Part shown: positions 1 to 10,405 of the stretch, in pieces
Layout: each line of letters starts with the position of its first letter
Numbering within the stretch: the first letter of the stretch is position 1
Assembly (NCBI GenBank): GCA_001312405.1
Contig: BBDR01000021.1
Coordinates: 1-64,000, forward strand
Reading direction: 5' to 3'
From: Clostridium sp. NkU-1
Lineage (GTDB): Bacteria; Bacillota_A; Clostridia; Lachnospirales; Lachnospiraceae
DNA length: 64,000 bases
Made by a program: the position numbers and the translations under genes
The notes under the pieces: generated by a model
What the model was told of the DNA's origin: nothing
Seen by the model: only the letters and a program-made list of their open reading frames with translations
Database searches by the model: none

Positions 1-232
1 TCAGCAGCAACTTTTATAGGATATCATAACTGGTTGTTTTTGTCAACCATCTTTTTGTTTTTCTTCAAAACTTTTTTTCATCGTTCATCGATGTGTTTTG
101 GAAGAAATGTGCCGCCGTTTTCAGCGGCGAGTTATATCATACCAAAGCATTTGACAAAAGTCAACAATAAATTTGATTTTTTTTATTTTTCTTGAAAAAT
201 AAAAATTTAAATATATTTAATACAATTTAAAT

Positions 233-264
233 GGGGTCCGGCCCTTAGAAAAGGGCGGAACCCC
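233..264 (-). terminator. Hairpin terminator after the SEC-C gene
   Basis: A GC-rich imperfect inverted repeat (arms beginning GGGGT and ending ACCCC, loop AGAA) sits 12 bases after the stop of the minus-strand gene that ends at 277. The flank at 1-232 is AT-rich with no gene. There is no long T tract on the minus strand, so termination efficiency is uncertain. Confidence 0.5.
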
Positions 265-276
265 AGGTGTGAATAT

Positions 277-1845
277 CTAGCTTCTTTTTCCGCAGCATTT
301 CTTATATTTTTTTCCGCTTCCGCAGGTACAAGGATCGTTGGGATAGATTTTCGGAGGGTTTTTGCGCTGGGCAGATACTGTCTCCAGGCCCTTCATTACC
401 ATTTCATATGGCTTGTGGCCTCTGTTTAACACCATCCTTGTATGATTCCATACGTCGGTGATAATGCTTGTGAACTTCTCCAAATGTTCTTCTGATCCAA
501 AAATGATTCCGGCAGCCTCGATTCCTTCCACAACTTCCTGAAGCTGTCCTCCCATGCTGATCTCCGCCTGAACCTGGCGCAGCAAATATGGAATCCTTTC
601 ATCTGGGACGTTCATTTCGTCCGTCAGGAATTTGCTCAGCCGGCTTAATTCTCCGGTCATTAAAAAGCCCTCATTGTCCGCCATGAAACGGATTTCCATC
701 TGGGTAGGGATATAATAAGGAACTTTTTTTTGCATCTGCAGCAATTCTTCAACGCCCTTTTGCTCTGCCAGCGCCTCATCCACAAGGTTTCCATCAATAT
801 ACCTGACCCCAGGACGGTATGAATGAAGAAGCTCATGGGCATGTAACAGTTCCTCCAGAGAAAGCTTCTTATCTTCATATTTATTAAAGGTTTCCAGCAG
901 AACCGGCGGCGGAGTAACCGCATACAGGGAATTGGCCGCGCGGAGATAGTCACCGATAGTGCCGAACCGCTCACGTTCTTCCCTAAATTCCGGTGTGTTA
1001 ACCTCTTCATATGCTTTTATAACTTCTTCAGCAATCATAAAATGATTATCGGCTCCTGCCGTTACATAGCCTCCGGCGTAAAGATAATCCATTTCTCCCG
1101 TTTCAAAGGATGGCACCTGGAAATCATCTGCTGCCAATTGCTCAAACAATTTTATTTCTGAATTACGGGCACAAAGGAAATAACGGCTCATTACCTTCTG
1201 ATCCAGAATATGAGCTATGGTCCGTTCCGCCAGCTCTTCCTTTTTAAATTTAGAAAGCCCGCTCATGCCGTGTCTCTTAGCGATCTCAAGGATGCTGCTT
1301 TTATCATAGCAGTCATAAATATCTGCTATATGGACTTCTTCCGATGCTGCATCAGAACCCTGATTCAGAAGTTTATTGACGGCAGACATGTCGTACTCTT
1401 TCAGCTCTTTTGAACCAGACTCCAAAATTTCATAGTACCCGGCAATGCCTCCGCAGTTTTCCGGGATACAATCTCCTTTGAATTTTACAACCTGAGCCCA
1501 GGTTTCCTTATAATCAGCCACCACATCTTCTACCTGGATGGTTAATTCCCAGTTTTTGTCAAGGCCGTAGGTATATGTAAATTTGCCGGTACCGGATACC
1601 AGGCTGTCAATGGTTTCATCACTTAAATGATATTGAAATTTCTGGGACCAATTCTCTTTTCCCGGAACTACCCGAACCCCTTCAGAACGGAATTCAAATT
1701 CATACAGGTGCTCATCGGACCAGCAGAATGCTGTCTGAATCATCTGATGCAGCTTTCCAAAGGTTATCCCTTCCGGTACCAGAACCCTTCTCCAAATCGG
1801 CGGCTTGCTGCCTTTGATCGTGATTTTCAGTTGATATGCTCCCAT
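277..1845 (-). CDS. Plasmid pRiA4b ORF-3-like / SEC-C motif protein
   Basis: This 522-residue protein has an N-terminal region (about 1-170, starting MGAYQLKITIKG) of the pRiA4b ORF-3-like / IS1096 passenger type, a long helical middle, and a C-terminal SEC-C zinc motif (PCTCGSGKKYKKCC, last 20 residues). SEC-C motifs are known as small zinc-binding modules in SecA and many unrelated proteins. No catalytic residues are recognised and the role is unknown. The start at 1845 is supported by a GGAGG eight bases upstream. It is transcribed away from the pst operon and appears monocistronic, with a hairpin after its stop. Confidence 0.8.
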   Translation of the reverse strand: MGAYQLKITIKGSKPPIWRRVLVPEGITFGKLHQMIQTAFCWSDEHLYEFEFRSEGVRVVPGKENWSQKFQYHLSDETIDSLVSGTGKFTYTYGLDKNWELTIQVEDVVADYKETWAQVVKFKGDCIPENCGGIAGYYEILESGSKELKEYDMSAVNKLLNQGSDAASEEVHIADIYDCYDKSSILEIAKRHGMSGLSKFKKEELAERTIAHILDQKVMSRYFLCARNSEIKLFEQLAADDFQVPSFETGEMDYLYAGGYVTAGADNHFMIAEEVIKAYEEVNTPEFREERERFGTIGDYLRAANSLYAVTPPPVLLETFNKYEDKKLSLEELLHAHELLHSYRPGVRYIDGNLVDEALAEQKGVEELLQMQKKVPYYIPTQMEIRFMADNEGFLMTGELSRLSKFLTDEMNVPDERIPYLLRQVQAEISMGGQLQEVVEGIEAAGIIFGSEEHLEKFTSIITDVWNHTRMVLNRGHKPYEMVMKGLETVSAQRKNPPKIYPNDPCTCGSGKKYKKCCGKRS

Positions 1846-2115
1846 GAAAACGCCCTCCTGTCTTGTATCCTTTGTATCCGTTCTTAAATCACGGAATGAT
1901 TTTTATATTTCTACTATAAAATAAGCGCACGTTACAATTTACCATATTTCTTCCTGTTCTGTCCAGTCCATCCCGCTAATTTTTGCAAAGGAAAGGCTGT
2001 TTTTTGTAATTATAACAACTTTTCAGCGCTGAAACAGCTTCTCTTCTTAAAATAGAGGAATTTCGTTTCCCATTCTGCGAATACTAATAAGAAGAAAAAA
2101 AGGAAGCCGGCATGC

Positions 2116-2143
2116 TTTACACAACCTTTACATTTTCTATACT
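2116..2143 (+). promoter_or_regulatory. pst operon promoter with PhoP-box-like direct repeats
   Basis: TTTACA (2116-2121), five bases, TTTACA (2127-2132), five bases, then TATACT (2138-2143). The first hexamer serves as a -35 and TATACT as a -10 with a 16-base spacer. The 11-base periodicity of TTTACA matches the known PhoP box of Firmicutes (TT-A/T/C-A-C/T-A repeats). It lies 88 bases upstream of pstS. PhoP binding is inferred. Confidence 0.5.
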
Positions 2144-2231
2144 AAATCATGATATCAGAAATATTTCCCTGCTGATATACTCCATGATGTAAGCGAAAGC
2201 AATTTTAAAAAGAAAAGAGGAGAAAGTAAAT

Positions 2232-3137
2232 ATGAAAAAAAATTTTGTTAAGGCAATTGCATTAGCTGGTATGGCAGTTCTTACAATGGGAACTTTAGCC
2301 GGCTGCGGCAGCAAAAATGCTGAAACACAGGCTCCTGATACAAAAGCCGAGGCCGGCACTACAAGCGGGACAACCACAAAAGAAGATACGGCTGCTAATT
2401 TAAAAGGCTCTATCAGCATGGTTGGTTCTACCTCTATGGAGAAATTCGCAACCGCTTTAAGTGAAGTGTTTATGGAAAAATATCCGAGCGTTACCGTGCA
2501 GGCCGAATTTGTAGGATCCGGCGCAGGAATCGAGGCAGTCAGCAATGGTTCTGCAGATATCGGTAACTCTTCCCGTAATTTAAAAGATGAAGAAAAAGCA
2601 AAGGACGTTGTTGAAAACATCGTTGCAATCGACGGAATTGCCGTTGTCTCTGATCCGGCCAATACCGTTGAGAATTTAACAAAAGATCAGCTGATCAACA
2701 TTTACAACGGCACAACTACTAACTGGAAGGACTTAGGCGGAGCAGATCAGCCGATCGTTGTTATTGGACGTGAGGCCGGTTCCGGTACAAGAACTGCTTT
2801 TGAAGAGCTGCTAAAGTTGGAAGATGCCTGTAAATACAGCAATGAGCTGGACAGCACCGGTGCAGTTATGGCAAAGGCCGCTTCCACTCCAGGCTCCATT
2901 GGCTATGTTTCTCTGGACGTTCTTGATGACACCGTAAAAACTCTGAAGCTGGAAGACAAAGAACCTACGCCGGAAAACATCAAGGCAGGTTCCTATATCT
3001 TAAGCCGTCCCTTTGTTATGGCTACCAAAGGAGAGATATCAGAGCAGAGCGATCTGGTAAAAGCATTGTTTGATTATATCCATTCTGATGAAGGAAAGGA
3101 TTTAGTAAAAGCCGTTGGTTTAATCCCGGCAAACTAA
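2232..3137 (+). CDS. pstS: Phosphate ABC transporter substrate-binding lipoprotein PstS
   Basis: The protein captures phosphate outside the membrane and delivers it to PstCA. It is 301 residues and begins with a lipoprotein signal peptide whose lipobox is LAGCGS (cysteine near residue 25), followed by a Thr/Glu-rich linker. The binding-site signatures GSTSMEKFATAL, VGSGAGIEAVSNGSADIG and GREAGSGTRTAFEEL are those of PstS proteins. It is first in a pstS-pstC-pstA-pstB-phoU operon. A start at 2232 is supported by AGAGGAG upstream. A hairpin after the gene may keep pstS expressed above the membrane genes. Confidence 0.96.
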   Translation: MKKNFVKAIALAGMAVLTMGTLAGCGSKNAETQAPDTKAEAGTTSGTTTKEDTAANLKGSISMVGSTSMEKFATALSEVFMEKYPSVTVQAEFVGSGAGIEAVSNGSADIGNSSRNLKDEEKAKDVVENIVAIDGIAVVSDPANTVENLTKDQLINIYNGTTTNWKDLGGADQPIVVIGREAGSGTRTAFEELLKLEDACKYSNELDSTGAVMAKAASTPGSIGYVSLDVLDDTVKTLKLEDKEPTPENIKAGSYILSRPFVMATKGEISEQSDLVKALFDYIHSDEGKDLVKAVGLIPAN

Positions 3138-3181
3138 TTGAAAAGAAACTCTTCTAATACTGCATAACGATAATATTTACA

Positions 3182-3220
3182 GGGGACGCAGCCAGATGAT
3201 TATGCTACGTCCCCGTTTTT
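3182..3220 (+). terminator. Attenuator hairpin between pstS and pstC
   Basis: Inverted repeat GGGGACGCAGC / GCTACGTCCCC (10 of 11 pairs) followed by GTTTTT. It stands in the 98-base gap between pstS and pstC, just before the pstC ribosome binding site, so it probably acts as a partial terminator. Confidence 0.65.
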
Positions 3221-3235
3221 GAAAGGAGCTGTTAT

Positions 3236-4174
3236 ATGAGACCAAAGTCTTATTCCATATTTGGTGGTCACGGAAGTAAATCAGGTGTTGAGCATGCTGC
3301 AGAGGTTATCTTTACTGTCTGCGGCTTCTTTGCCGTTTTGGCTGTGGCCTCTATCAGTCTGTACATGGTTATAAGTGGTACGCCGGCACTTTTTAAGGTG
3401 GGAATTCTGGATATTCTCTTCGGAACCATCTGGAGGCCGGAAGCCGCTTCCCCAAGCTTTGGCATTCTCTATGTTATTCTGACCTCCATCATGGGTACGG
3501 CACTGGCGATTCTGATCGGCGTTCCTATCGGCGTTATGACTGCCGTTTTCCTGGCTGAGGTGGCGCCTGTTAAGCTTACCAGGATCGTGCGCCCGGCAGT
3601 GGAGCTGTTAGCCGGCATTCCTTCTGTTATTTATGGTTTGCTTGGAATCCTGATTTTAAACCCTTTGATGTATAAACTGGAGTTAAAAATATTTGCAGGC
3701 TCTGACACCCACCAGTTTACCGGGGGCGCGAATCTGATTTCCGCTGTTTTGGTGCTGGCCTTAATGATTCTTCCTACAGTTATCAACATCAGTGAAACGG
3801 CGCTCCGCGCTGTTCCCCAGCACCTTAGAAGCGCTTCCCTGGCCCTTGGAGCCACTAAGATCCAGACGATTTTCAACGCGGTCCTTCCGGCAGCAAAGTC
3901 CGGTATTATTACCGCAATCGTCCTTGGAACAGGCCGTGCCATCGGTGAGGCAATGGCCATCAGCCTGGTGTCCGGAAGCTCAGTAAATATTCCTCTTCCT
4001 TTCAACTCAGTCCGTTTCCTTACCACTGCGATCGTATCGGAGATGTCTTATTCCGCCGGGCTTCACAAACAGGTGCTTTTTACCATAGGCCTTGTCCTGT
4101 TTGCTTTTATTATGCTCATTAACATTACTCTTAACAACCTGTTAAAGAAAGGAGATGAAAGCCATGACAAATGA
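3236..4174 (+). CDS. pstC: Phosphate ABC transporter permease PstC
   Basis: Integral membrane subunit of the phosphate importer, 312 residues with about six hydrophobic segments. The EAA loop typical of binding-protein-dependent permeases is visible (RSASLALGATKIQTIFNAVL) and is followed by GTGRAIGEAMAIS. The start at 3236 has GAAAGGAG upstream. It overlaps pstA by 11 bases, which fits translational coupling and a PstC-PstA heterodimer. The length matches the family. Confidence 0.95.
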   Translation: MRPKSYSIFGGHGSKSGVEHAAEVIFTVCGFFAVLAVASISLYMVISGTPALFKVGILDILFGTIWRPEAASPSFGILYVILTSIMGTALAILIGVPIGVMTAVFLAEVAPVKLTRIVRPAVELLAGIPSVIYGLLGILILNPLMYKLELKIFAGSDTHQFTGGANLISAVLVLALMILPTVINISETALRAVPQHLRSASLALGATKIQTIFNAVLPAAKSGIITAIVLGTGRAIGEAMAISLVSGSSVNIPLPFNSVRFLTTAIVSEMSYSAGLHKQVLFTIGLVLFAFIMLINITLNNLLKKGDESHDK

Positions 4175-5072
4175 TATCGCTATTCCTGTTCAAAAGGATT
4201 CTGCAGTAATCCACAGCATTTATAACCGGAAAAACCGGATCTCCGATTCTGTCTTAACGGTTCTTATTTACTTATGCGCTTCCATCTCCATTCTGGTCCT
4301 GATCGGGATCATGGGCTATGTGTTTGTCCGCGGTGTTCCCCAGATCAGCCTGGAATTTCTGACAACTGTGCCAAGTACGATCAGGGGAACCTTTGGTATC
4401 GTGGGAAACATTGTAAACACCTTATATGTGGTGGTCATTACCCTGTTAATCGCCACTCCCCTGGGTGTTGGCGCAGCCATTTACTTAAACGAATATGCAA
4501 AGGGCGGAAAAGTGATCCGCATCATCGAGTTCACCACAGAGACCCTGGCAGGTATTCCCTCCATTATCTTCGGCCTATTTGGCTATGTATTTTTCGGCAT
4601 CACCCTGGGCCTTGGCTATTCCATTCTCACCGGCGCCCTGACCTTATCCATCATGGTTCTTCCTCTTATTACCAGGACCACCCAGGAAGCCTTAAAAACC
4701 GTTCCTGAGAGTTACCGCTTTGGTGCCCTGGGCATTGGTGCTACCAAATGGTACATGATCCGGACTATCCTGCTTCCCAGCGCCATGCCAGGCATTGTGA
4801 CCGGAATCATTCTGGCCATCGGACGTATCGTAGGAGAGTCCGCTGCCCTTCTCTTTACGGCAGGAAGCGGCTATCTTCTTCCCAAGGACTTTTTCGGAAA
4901 GATCTTTGAATCAGGCGGCACCCTGACGATTCAGCTTTACTTATGCATGCAGAAGGCCAAATATGATCAAGCCTTTGGAATTGCCGTTGTTCTTCTGGTC
5001 ATCGTACTGGCAATAAACGGACTTGCAAAATATCTGTCTCATAAATTCAATACGGAGGTCAAGGAATCGTGA
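4164..5072 (+). CDS. pstA: Phosphate ABC transporter permease PstA
   Basis: Second membrane subunit of the phosphate importer, about 302 residues, with an EAA-type loop ([18 protein letters not shown]) and the conserved [18 protein letters not shown] segment. I chose the ATG at 4164 because GGAG at 4151-4154 is nine bases away, while the in-frame ATG at 4155 directly abuts it. The gene starts inside the end of pstC, and its TGA overlaps the GTG start of pstB. Confidence 0.94.
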   Translation: MTNDIAIPVQKDSAVIHSIYNRKNRISDSVLTVLIYLCASISILVLIGIMGYVFVRGVPQISLEFLTTVPSTIRGTFGIVGNIVNTLYVVVITLLIATPLGVGAAIYLNEYAKGGKVIRIIEFTTETLAGIPSIIFGLFGYVFFGITLGLGYSILTGALTLSIMVLPLITRTTQEALKTVPESYRFGALGIGATKWYMIRTILLPSAMPGIVTGIILAIGRIVGESAALLFTAGSGYLLPKDFFGKIFESGGTLTIQLYLCMQKAKYDQAFGIAVVLLVIVLAINGLAKYLSHKFNTEVKES

Positions 5073-5831
5073 ATACCAATACAGTAAAAATTTCAACCAA
5101 CAATCTAAATCTATACTATGGCACGAACCATGCCCTAAAAGATGTAAACTTAAATCTCTATACAAATAAAATTACGGCCTTTATCGGCCCTTCCGGATGT
5201 GGAAAATCTACCTACTTAAAAACATTAAACCGAATGAATGACCTGGTTCCAAGCGTAAGAATAGAGGGAGAAGTTCTTTTAGACGGAGAAAACATCTACG
5301 ATCCACGGGTCGACACCACCCTTTTACGCAAAAAAATCGGCATGGTATTCCAGCAGCCAAATCCGTTTCCAATGAGCATTTACGACAATGTTGCTTACGG
5401 CCCAAGAATTCATGGCATAAAGAATAAATCCGAACTTGACGATATCGTGGAAAGAAGCTTAAAAGGGGCGGCTCTTTGGGATGAGGTATCCGACCGTTTA
5501 AAGAAATCAGCTCGGCCTATCCGGCGGCCAGCAGCAGCGCCTTTGTATCGCCCGGGCCCTGGCAGTTGAACCTGAGGTACTGCTTATGGATGAACCCACC
5601 TCTGCCCTGGACCCAATCTCCACCCTGAAAATCGAAGACCTGATGGATGAATTAAAAGAAAAATACACAGTTGCAATCGTTACCCACAATATGCAGCAGG
5701 CAACCCGAATTGCCGATTATACCGCCTTTTTCCTTGTGGGAGAGGTGGTGGAATACGCTTCCACAACCGAGCTTTTCACTGCCCCTGAGGACAAAAGGAC
5801 CGAAGACTACATCACAGGACGCTTCGGCTGA
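5069..5831 (+). CDS. pstB: Phosphate ABC transporter ATPase PstB (frameshifted copy)
   Basis: ATPase that powers phosphate import. The Walker A motif GPSGCGKST, the Q-loop VFQQPNPFP and the Walker [13 protein letters not shown] are all present. The frame breaks near 5512: the first part ends just before the signature, and the remainder (SGGQQQ, Walker [14 protein letters not shown]) continues in another frame. Two missing bases at the expected [10 protein letters not shown] would restore a protein of about 254 residues, the normal PstB length. The start is a GTG overlapping the pstA stop, with GGAGG ten bases upstream. Sequence error is likelier than a real pseudogene because everything else is conserved. 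Confidence 0.9.
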
Positions 5832-5869
5832 TCCATTTTATTGATAGAACAAATAAGGAGAAGAAAAAA

Positions 5870-6533
5870 ATGACAACAAGAGTTAATTATGAACACGAAT
5901 TAAGCCTCTTAAACCATGACATAAAAGAAATGGGGCGTATGGTAGAAGACTCTATTGAACAATGCTTTGTAGCATTTGAGGACCAGGATTTTGAGAAGGC
6001 AGAGGATATCATTAAAGGAGACCGTACCATCAACGACTTAGAGCGTTCCATCGAGGCCCGCTGCCTCTCCATCATCTTACGCCAGCAGCCTGTTGCAGGA
6101 GATTTAAGAGTGGTTTCCAGCGCCTTAAAGGTGGTTACAGACTTAGAACGTATCGGCGACCACGCTTCCGACATCGCCGAGCTCATCCTGCGCATAAAGG
6201 GCGAACACGTTTACCATGTAGTCCGCCACATCCCCTCCATGGCCACAGCCGCCCGCGAAATGGTCCGGTGCTCCATCGAAGCCTTTATAAACCAGGATTT
6301 AGAAACTGCAAAGCAGATCGAAAAGCAGGATGATGTGGTTGATGAATTATTTGATAAGGTAAAAAAATGATGTAGTTGATTTATTAAAACAATCCACAGA
6401 GCATATTGACCAGTGTATTGATTTGTTAATGGTGGCAAAATATTTAGAGCGCATTGGCGACCATGCTGTAAATGTATGTGAGTGGACAGAGTTTTCCAAA
6501 ACCGGAGCTTTGAAGAATGTCCGGATATTGTAA
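5870..6533 (+). CDS. phoU: Phosphate transport regulator PhoU (frameshifted copy)
   Basis: PhoU is known as the all-helical peripheral protein that links PstSCAB activity to the PhoR/PhoP signal. Two PhoU repeats are visible, each with the metal-ligand type motif (DLERIGDHASDIAE and LERIGDHAVNVCEW). The frame breaks at an A7 run (6361-6367); six A residues give KVKNDVVDLLKQS and a 220-residue protein, the usual length. The gene is last in the pst operon and is followed by a strong terminator. Its presence here with the promoter repeats supports phosphate-starvation control. Confidence 0.9.
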
Positions 6534-6563
6534 AGCTACGAGCAGTGCGTTCATAAAAGTGAA

Positions 6564-6603
6564 AGAACCCATAAGAATGCCAGCATTCTTATGGGTTCTT
6601 TTA
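6564..6603 (+). terminator. Terminator of the pst operon
   Basis: Perfect 17-base-pair stem (arms AGAACCCATAAGAATGC and its complement, two-base loop) followed by TTTT, about 30 bases after the phoU stop. Confidence 0.85.
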
Positions 6604-6714
6604 ATTTTATGGACATACGGCGACAGCCGTCAAGCGAGAAGGAGCGCAGCGGATTCGAGCTTGAACACTGCGGACTCCCGGGCAACACAATCAAACCCAA
6701 CCCCATCTCCCACT

Positions 6715-7854
6715 CTACAACATCGCCCCACCTCTACAATAAGTCTGGACCACCTCATAATCATCCCGGAGAACCACAAAATCCGCATCATACCCTGCAA
6801 CCAGTTTCCCCTTCCTATCATCAACCCCCAAACACTTAGCAGGATTAATAGTACAGGAATTCAGCGCCGAATCAAACGGCACCATAGCATCCTCCACCAA
6901 AATCTTCAGACCCTTATTCATCTTCAGCGTACTGCCCGAGATGGTATTCGTCCCTTTCAAATAAGCCAGGCCATTTTCCCGAATCTCAATGCTATGCCCA
7001 CCCAGCTGAAAATCCGTTCCAACAGCGCAATGCTTTGGACAAAGAGAATCCGTAATCATAATCGCATGGTCCCTGCCCTTTATCGTATAATAATTATTAA
7101 GCGACGCCAAATGGGAATGGCATCCATCGCAGATAATCTCGCCAAATATATCCCTCACCCTGAAAGCAGTACCTACCAGCCCCGGATTCCGGTGATGATA
7201 AGGTGTCATGCCATTATACACATGAGTCATAGAAGTAGCCCCATTTGCGATCCCCATAAGGGCCTGCTCATAGGTTGCAGACGAGTGTCCCATACTCACT
7301 ACCACACCATTATCCGTACAATACCTTGTCAAATCAAAATTCTTATCATGCTCGGGCGCAAGTGTAATATATTTAATCATGCCCTTTGCCGCTTCCTGAT
7401 ACTCCTTAAACTGCGCGATAGAAGCGGTCGCAATCGCCTCCGGCGGCTGAGCCCCCTTATATTCCATATCCAGATAAGGCCCTTCAAAATGAATTCCAAG
7501 GATCTCCGCGCCTTCGTATCCGCTTTCCGCCACAGCTGCCACGTTGGCAACCGCCTTAGTCAGCACATCCGGCATCTGGGTCACTGTGGTCGGTAAGATA
7601 GAGGTTACTCCCTCTTCCGGTATCCGCCTCATCCATTCCCGCAGCCCTTCCGGTTCACCGTCATTGGTATCATATCCATAAGCTCCATGGGTATGGATAT
7701 CAATAAATCCCGGGACAATCCTGTCATCCCCATAATCCTGATCTGCCGCCATCTTACCATACTCATGGACTGCCTTAATCTTTTCATCTTCCACCTGTAG
7801 CTGTGCCGGGATGAACTGTCCTGCAATCCAGACCCGTCTGCTCTGTATTATCAT
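6715..7854 (-). CDS. nagA: N-acetylglucosamine-6-phosphate deacetylase
   Basis: Catalyses GlcNAc-6-phosphate to GlcN-6-phosphate plus acetate in amino-sugar breakdown. At 379 residues it matches the family. The amidohydrolase metal motif DIHTHGAYGYDTNDG, the HFEGPYLD segment, MGHSSATYEQA, the substrate loop PYHHRNPGLVG and the catalytic-Asp region MITDSLCP are all seen. A longer upstream reading is open, but MIIQSRRVWIAG at 7854 has a GAGAGGG site eight bases away and fits the family N-terminus. No nagB or transporter lies next to it, so it is probably transcribed alone. Confidence 0.93.
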   Translation of the reverse strand: MIIQSRRVWIAGQFIPAQLQVEDEKIKAVHEYGKMAADQDYGDDRIVPGFIDIHTHGAYGYDTNDGEPEGLREWMRRIPEEGVTSILPTTVTQMPDVLTKAVANVAAVAESGYEGAEILGIHFEGPYLDMEYKGAQPPEAIATASIAQFKEYQEAAKGMIKYITLAPEHDKNFDLTRYCTDNGVVVSMGHSSATYEQALMGIANGATSMTHVYNGMTPYHHRNPGLVGTAFRVRDIFGEIICDGCHSHLASLNNYYTIKGRDHAIMITDSLCPKHCAVGTDFQLGGHSIEIRENGLAYLKGTNTISGSTLKMNKGLKILVEDAMVPFDSALNSCTINPAKCLGVDDRKGKLVAGYDADFVVLRDDYEVVQTYCRGGAML

Positions 7855-7971
7855 AACCGTAACCCTCTCTTTCCTGATTTTCTTCCCATGCGTTTGGGCG
7901 TAAAGGGATACTCTCAAAGAATATTTCCCAGTCATAGCACCATCTGCCGGTACACTGTTGTGTTTACCTAT

Positions 7972-8000
7972 AGTATAAACAGTTCCCTCTCCCTTTTCAA
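7972..8000 (-). promoter_or_regulatory. Likely nagA promoter
   Basis: On the minus strand TTGAAA (8000-7995), a 17-base spacer and TATACT (7977-7972) form a near-consensus housekeeping promoter about 120 bases upstream of nagA. A short dyad GTTTA..TAAAC overlaps the -10 and could be an operator, which is inference. Confidence 0.5.
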
Positions 8001-8044
8001 GATGATTAAGCACAGATTCCATTCTTTTTCCAGCCATAGACAAA

Positions 8045-8067
8045 TACCCTCAGCAAGCTGCAGGGTA
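8045..8067 (-). terminator. Weak hairpin after the sensor kinase
   Basis: TACCCT-CAGC-AAG-CTG-C-AGGGTA inverted repeat about 70 bases after the minus-strand kinase stop. Only TTT follows on that strand, so it may be a weak terminator. Confidence 0.3.
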
Positions 8068-8139
8068 TCTAACTCGTTCATCATTCGCCAGATGCAGAAG
8101 ATCCATAGATTTCTGCGCCTGTCTCCTTCCATGCCAAAA

Positions 8140-10405
8140 TCAATCCTGAGAAATAGGCCACCGGATAATCACCCGGAATAAGTCTGCCTCCACTTCTATC
8201 TGAAGCCTGCCGTTTTGCAGCTCCACAAAGCTTTTCGCAATTGCCATTCCAAGACCGGAGCCTTCCGTGTTCCGGGACTGGTCCCCTCTGACAAACCTTT
8301 CGGTTATTTCATTCGGATTAAAGGTTAGCTCTGCAGCCGAAACATTCTTTAGAGTGGTGACCACATAGTCTCCGTCCTTCTTCATATCAATATAAGCCCT
8401 GGTATAAGGCATTGCATATTTAATAATATTCGTCAGCAAATTATCAAATATCCGGTAGGTCTTCTGGCTGTCCAGAGGAAGAACGATCTTTTCATCCGGC
8501 AGATTCCATCTGAAATCAATGGTAGATTCCTCTATTTTGTCACTAAGCTCCAGGCTGACCTCCTTTAGCAGGCTGACAATATCCACATCCTCCAGATTCA
8601 GCGTCACATTATTGCTGTTAGCCTTACTGATTTCAAACAGGTCCTCAATAAGTGCCTTCAAACGCATTGATTTCTGTTCCAGTATATCAATATAAGCCTT
8701 CCTCTGCTCAGGCGTCGCCTGGTCATCCCTTAAAAGGCTTACATAAGTGATAATGGCTGTTAAGGGAGTTTTCAGATCATGGGACATATTGCTGATCAAA
8801 TCCGTTTTAAGCTTCTGGCTTTTCACCTCTTCACCCACTGCCACCTTAAACCCGCTTTGTATCTTCTGAATCTCCTTCTTAAACGGCTCAAACACACTTA
8901 AGTCCTCTTCTATGGAAACCTCCAGATTTCCCTCTGCGATCTGGTTTGTGGCCCTTAAAAGGATCTGATATTTATCACTTAGATCCCTGTAATATTTTCT
9001 CATCACAATAAACAAAATGATAGAATAAATTATCAAAGCGCCGATTCCAAAAAACCACAGGCTGCAGAGAACAGACAGAATAATAAAGTTCACTCCCACG
9101 ATCCGGAAAATAGTCCGGTCAGACCGTTCCTGAAGATTTATATTCCCCACAAAATTATAAACTTTGCTGCAAAGGTTTCTCACCCATTGCCAAAACCAAC
9201 CGCACAGGGTCCGTTCATAAATATAACGTTTCAGACCGATATGAATGGCATCCCGCACGCATAAAACCGCCCAGTAGACGATTGCAAAGGGGATAGACCA
9301 CCACATCAGGTTCCAGAGCTTTATCATAATACCCGCCACCAGGGGCAGAAAATTGGCCCGCATAAGAGCGTCATATAAATCACCCCGGTTTGTCACTGCC
9401 ACAAGATTTGTAAGCCCTGTTCCAAAAAGTACGGCACCGCATATAACTCCCGCGACGACTTCCAAAGGCGTTCGTAAAATCCTGCTGCACTCCGGAAGAT
9501 CCGGGTCAAAAAAACGAAAAGAAAAAGGCTGCAATCGCTACGGCGCAGACCAGGCCAATAAATATCCTGGAAACACTGCCTGAGTAATTATAGGCATTCC
9601 AGACAGTTTCTCTCTCCTCTTCATATGCAGCGATCTGCTGAGGCCTCATTCCATAAGCAAAGGTTACATTTCTTGGGTTTTTCAGCTTTAAATCCGCCTC
9701 ATAACGATACTGTTCCCAATAATAATCACTCATGGGGTCCTTGTCCCCTAACATCCCCAGGGTATTCAAAAGCCTGACCGTATTATCTCCGTTTACGGCC
9801 CCGGCCTGCATACGCCCCAGATCATCATAACGAAGCTCAGCCTTAAACGTATATTCACCGCTTCCTCCAATGGAGCGGCCTCCTGCATGATCGGCCAAAA
9901 CCTTGCCGTTTCCATCAAGAATCTGATAATCCACGAAATTTCTTATGCCATTAAAATTCCGGTTCCAGGATTCATATTCCCTGACACAGTTTTGACGCAG
10001 CTCCTTTAAATACTCATGCCGCTCCTCCTGGTCAGGCAATTCACTAAATTCCTCCCCGGCAGCAGCAATGGCATCTGCTCCTTCCATGACTTCCGCCTCT
10101 CCTTCCGAAGCCGCCGTCCAGTTGTTCATACCATTCTTTAATTCTTCCTCTGCCAGAGGGAAATAGAACTGGAAGGGAGAAATGACACTGCCCTGTTCAT
10201 ACTGGGCCTGTTCCAGATAAAGCACATAATTGCCTAGCACCAGACGCTTAAGGAATGCATCCTGCTCGTAAACAGGCTCCTCATATCTGGCTGATTCATT
10301 TTTAAAAAACGGATACAGCCCCACCATGACCGAGGCCGCCGTTAAAATTACGAACAACGCCAGAAGTATGCTGATTCTATGCCTGTTTTTCAATTTTATA
10401 TCCAA
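8140..10405 (-). CDS. Membrane sensor histidine kinase (frameshifted copy)
   Basis: About 754 residues: an N-terminal membrane segment, an extracellular region of about 230 residues, several further membrane helices, then a dimerisation/phosphoacceptor domain (H-box SNMSHDLKTPLTAI) and an HATPase domain with N, G1 and G2 boxes (the last GSGLGMAIAKSF). The frame is broken by an A7 run at 9508-9514 on the plus strand; six bases restore continuity through AAFFFSFFDPDLP. The N-terminus overlaps the end of the response regulator gene, so the two form a two-component operon. The start is a TTG near 10405 or 10393 and is uncertain. The stimulus is unknown. Confidence 0.85.

Noticed and set aside
6517..7596. 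A 359-codon plus-strand frame
   Set aside because: It is antisense to nagA, which has full family motifs; the reading is His/Ile/Pro-rich, as expected for a shadow frame.
7972..8000. MerR-type long-spacer promoter for nagA
   Set aside because: The GGGAGAGGG stretch recalled MerR-type sites, but the spacer is a normal 17 bases and there is no dyad across it.
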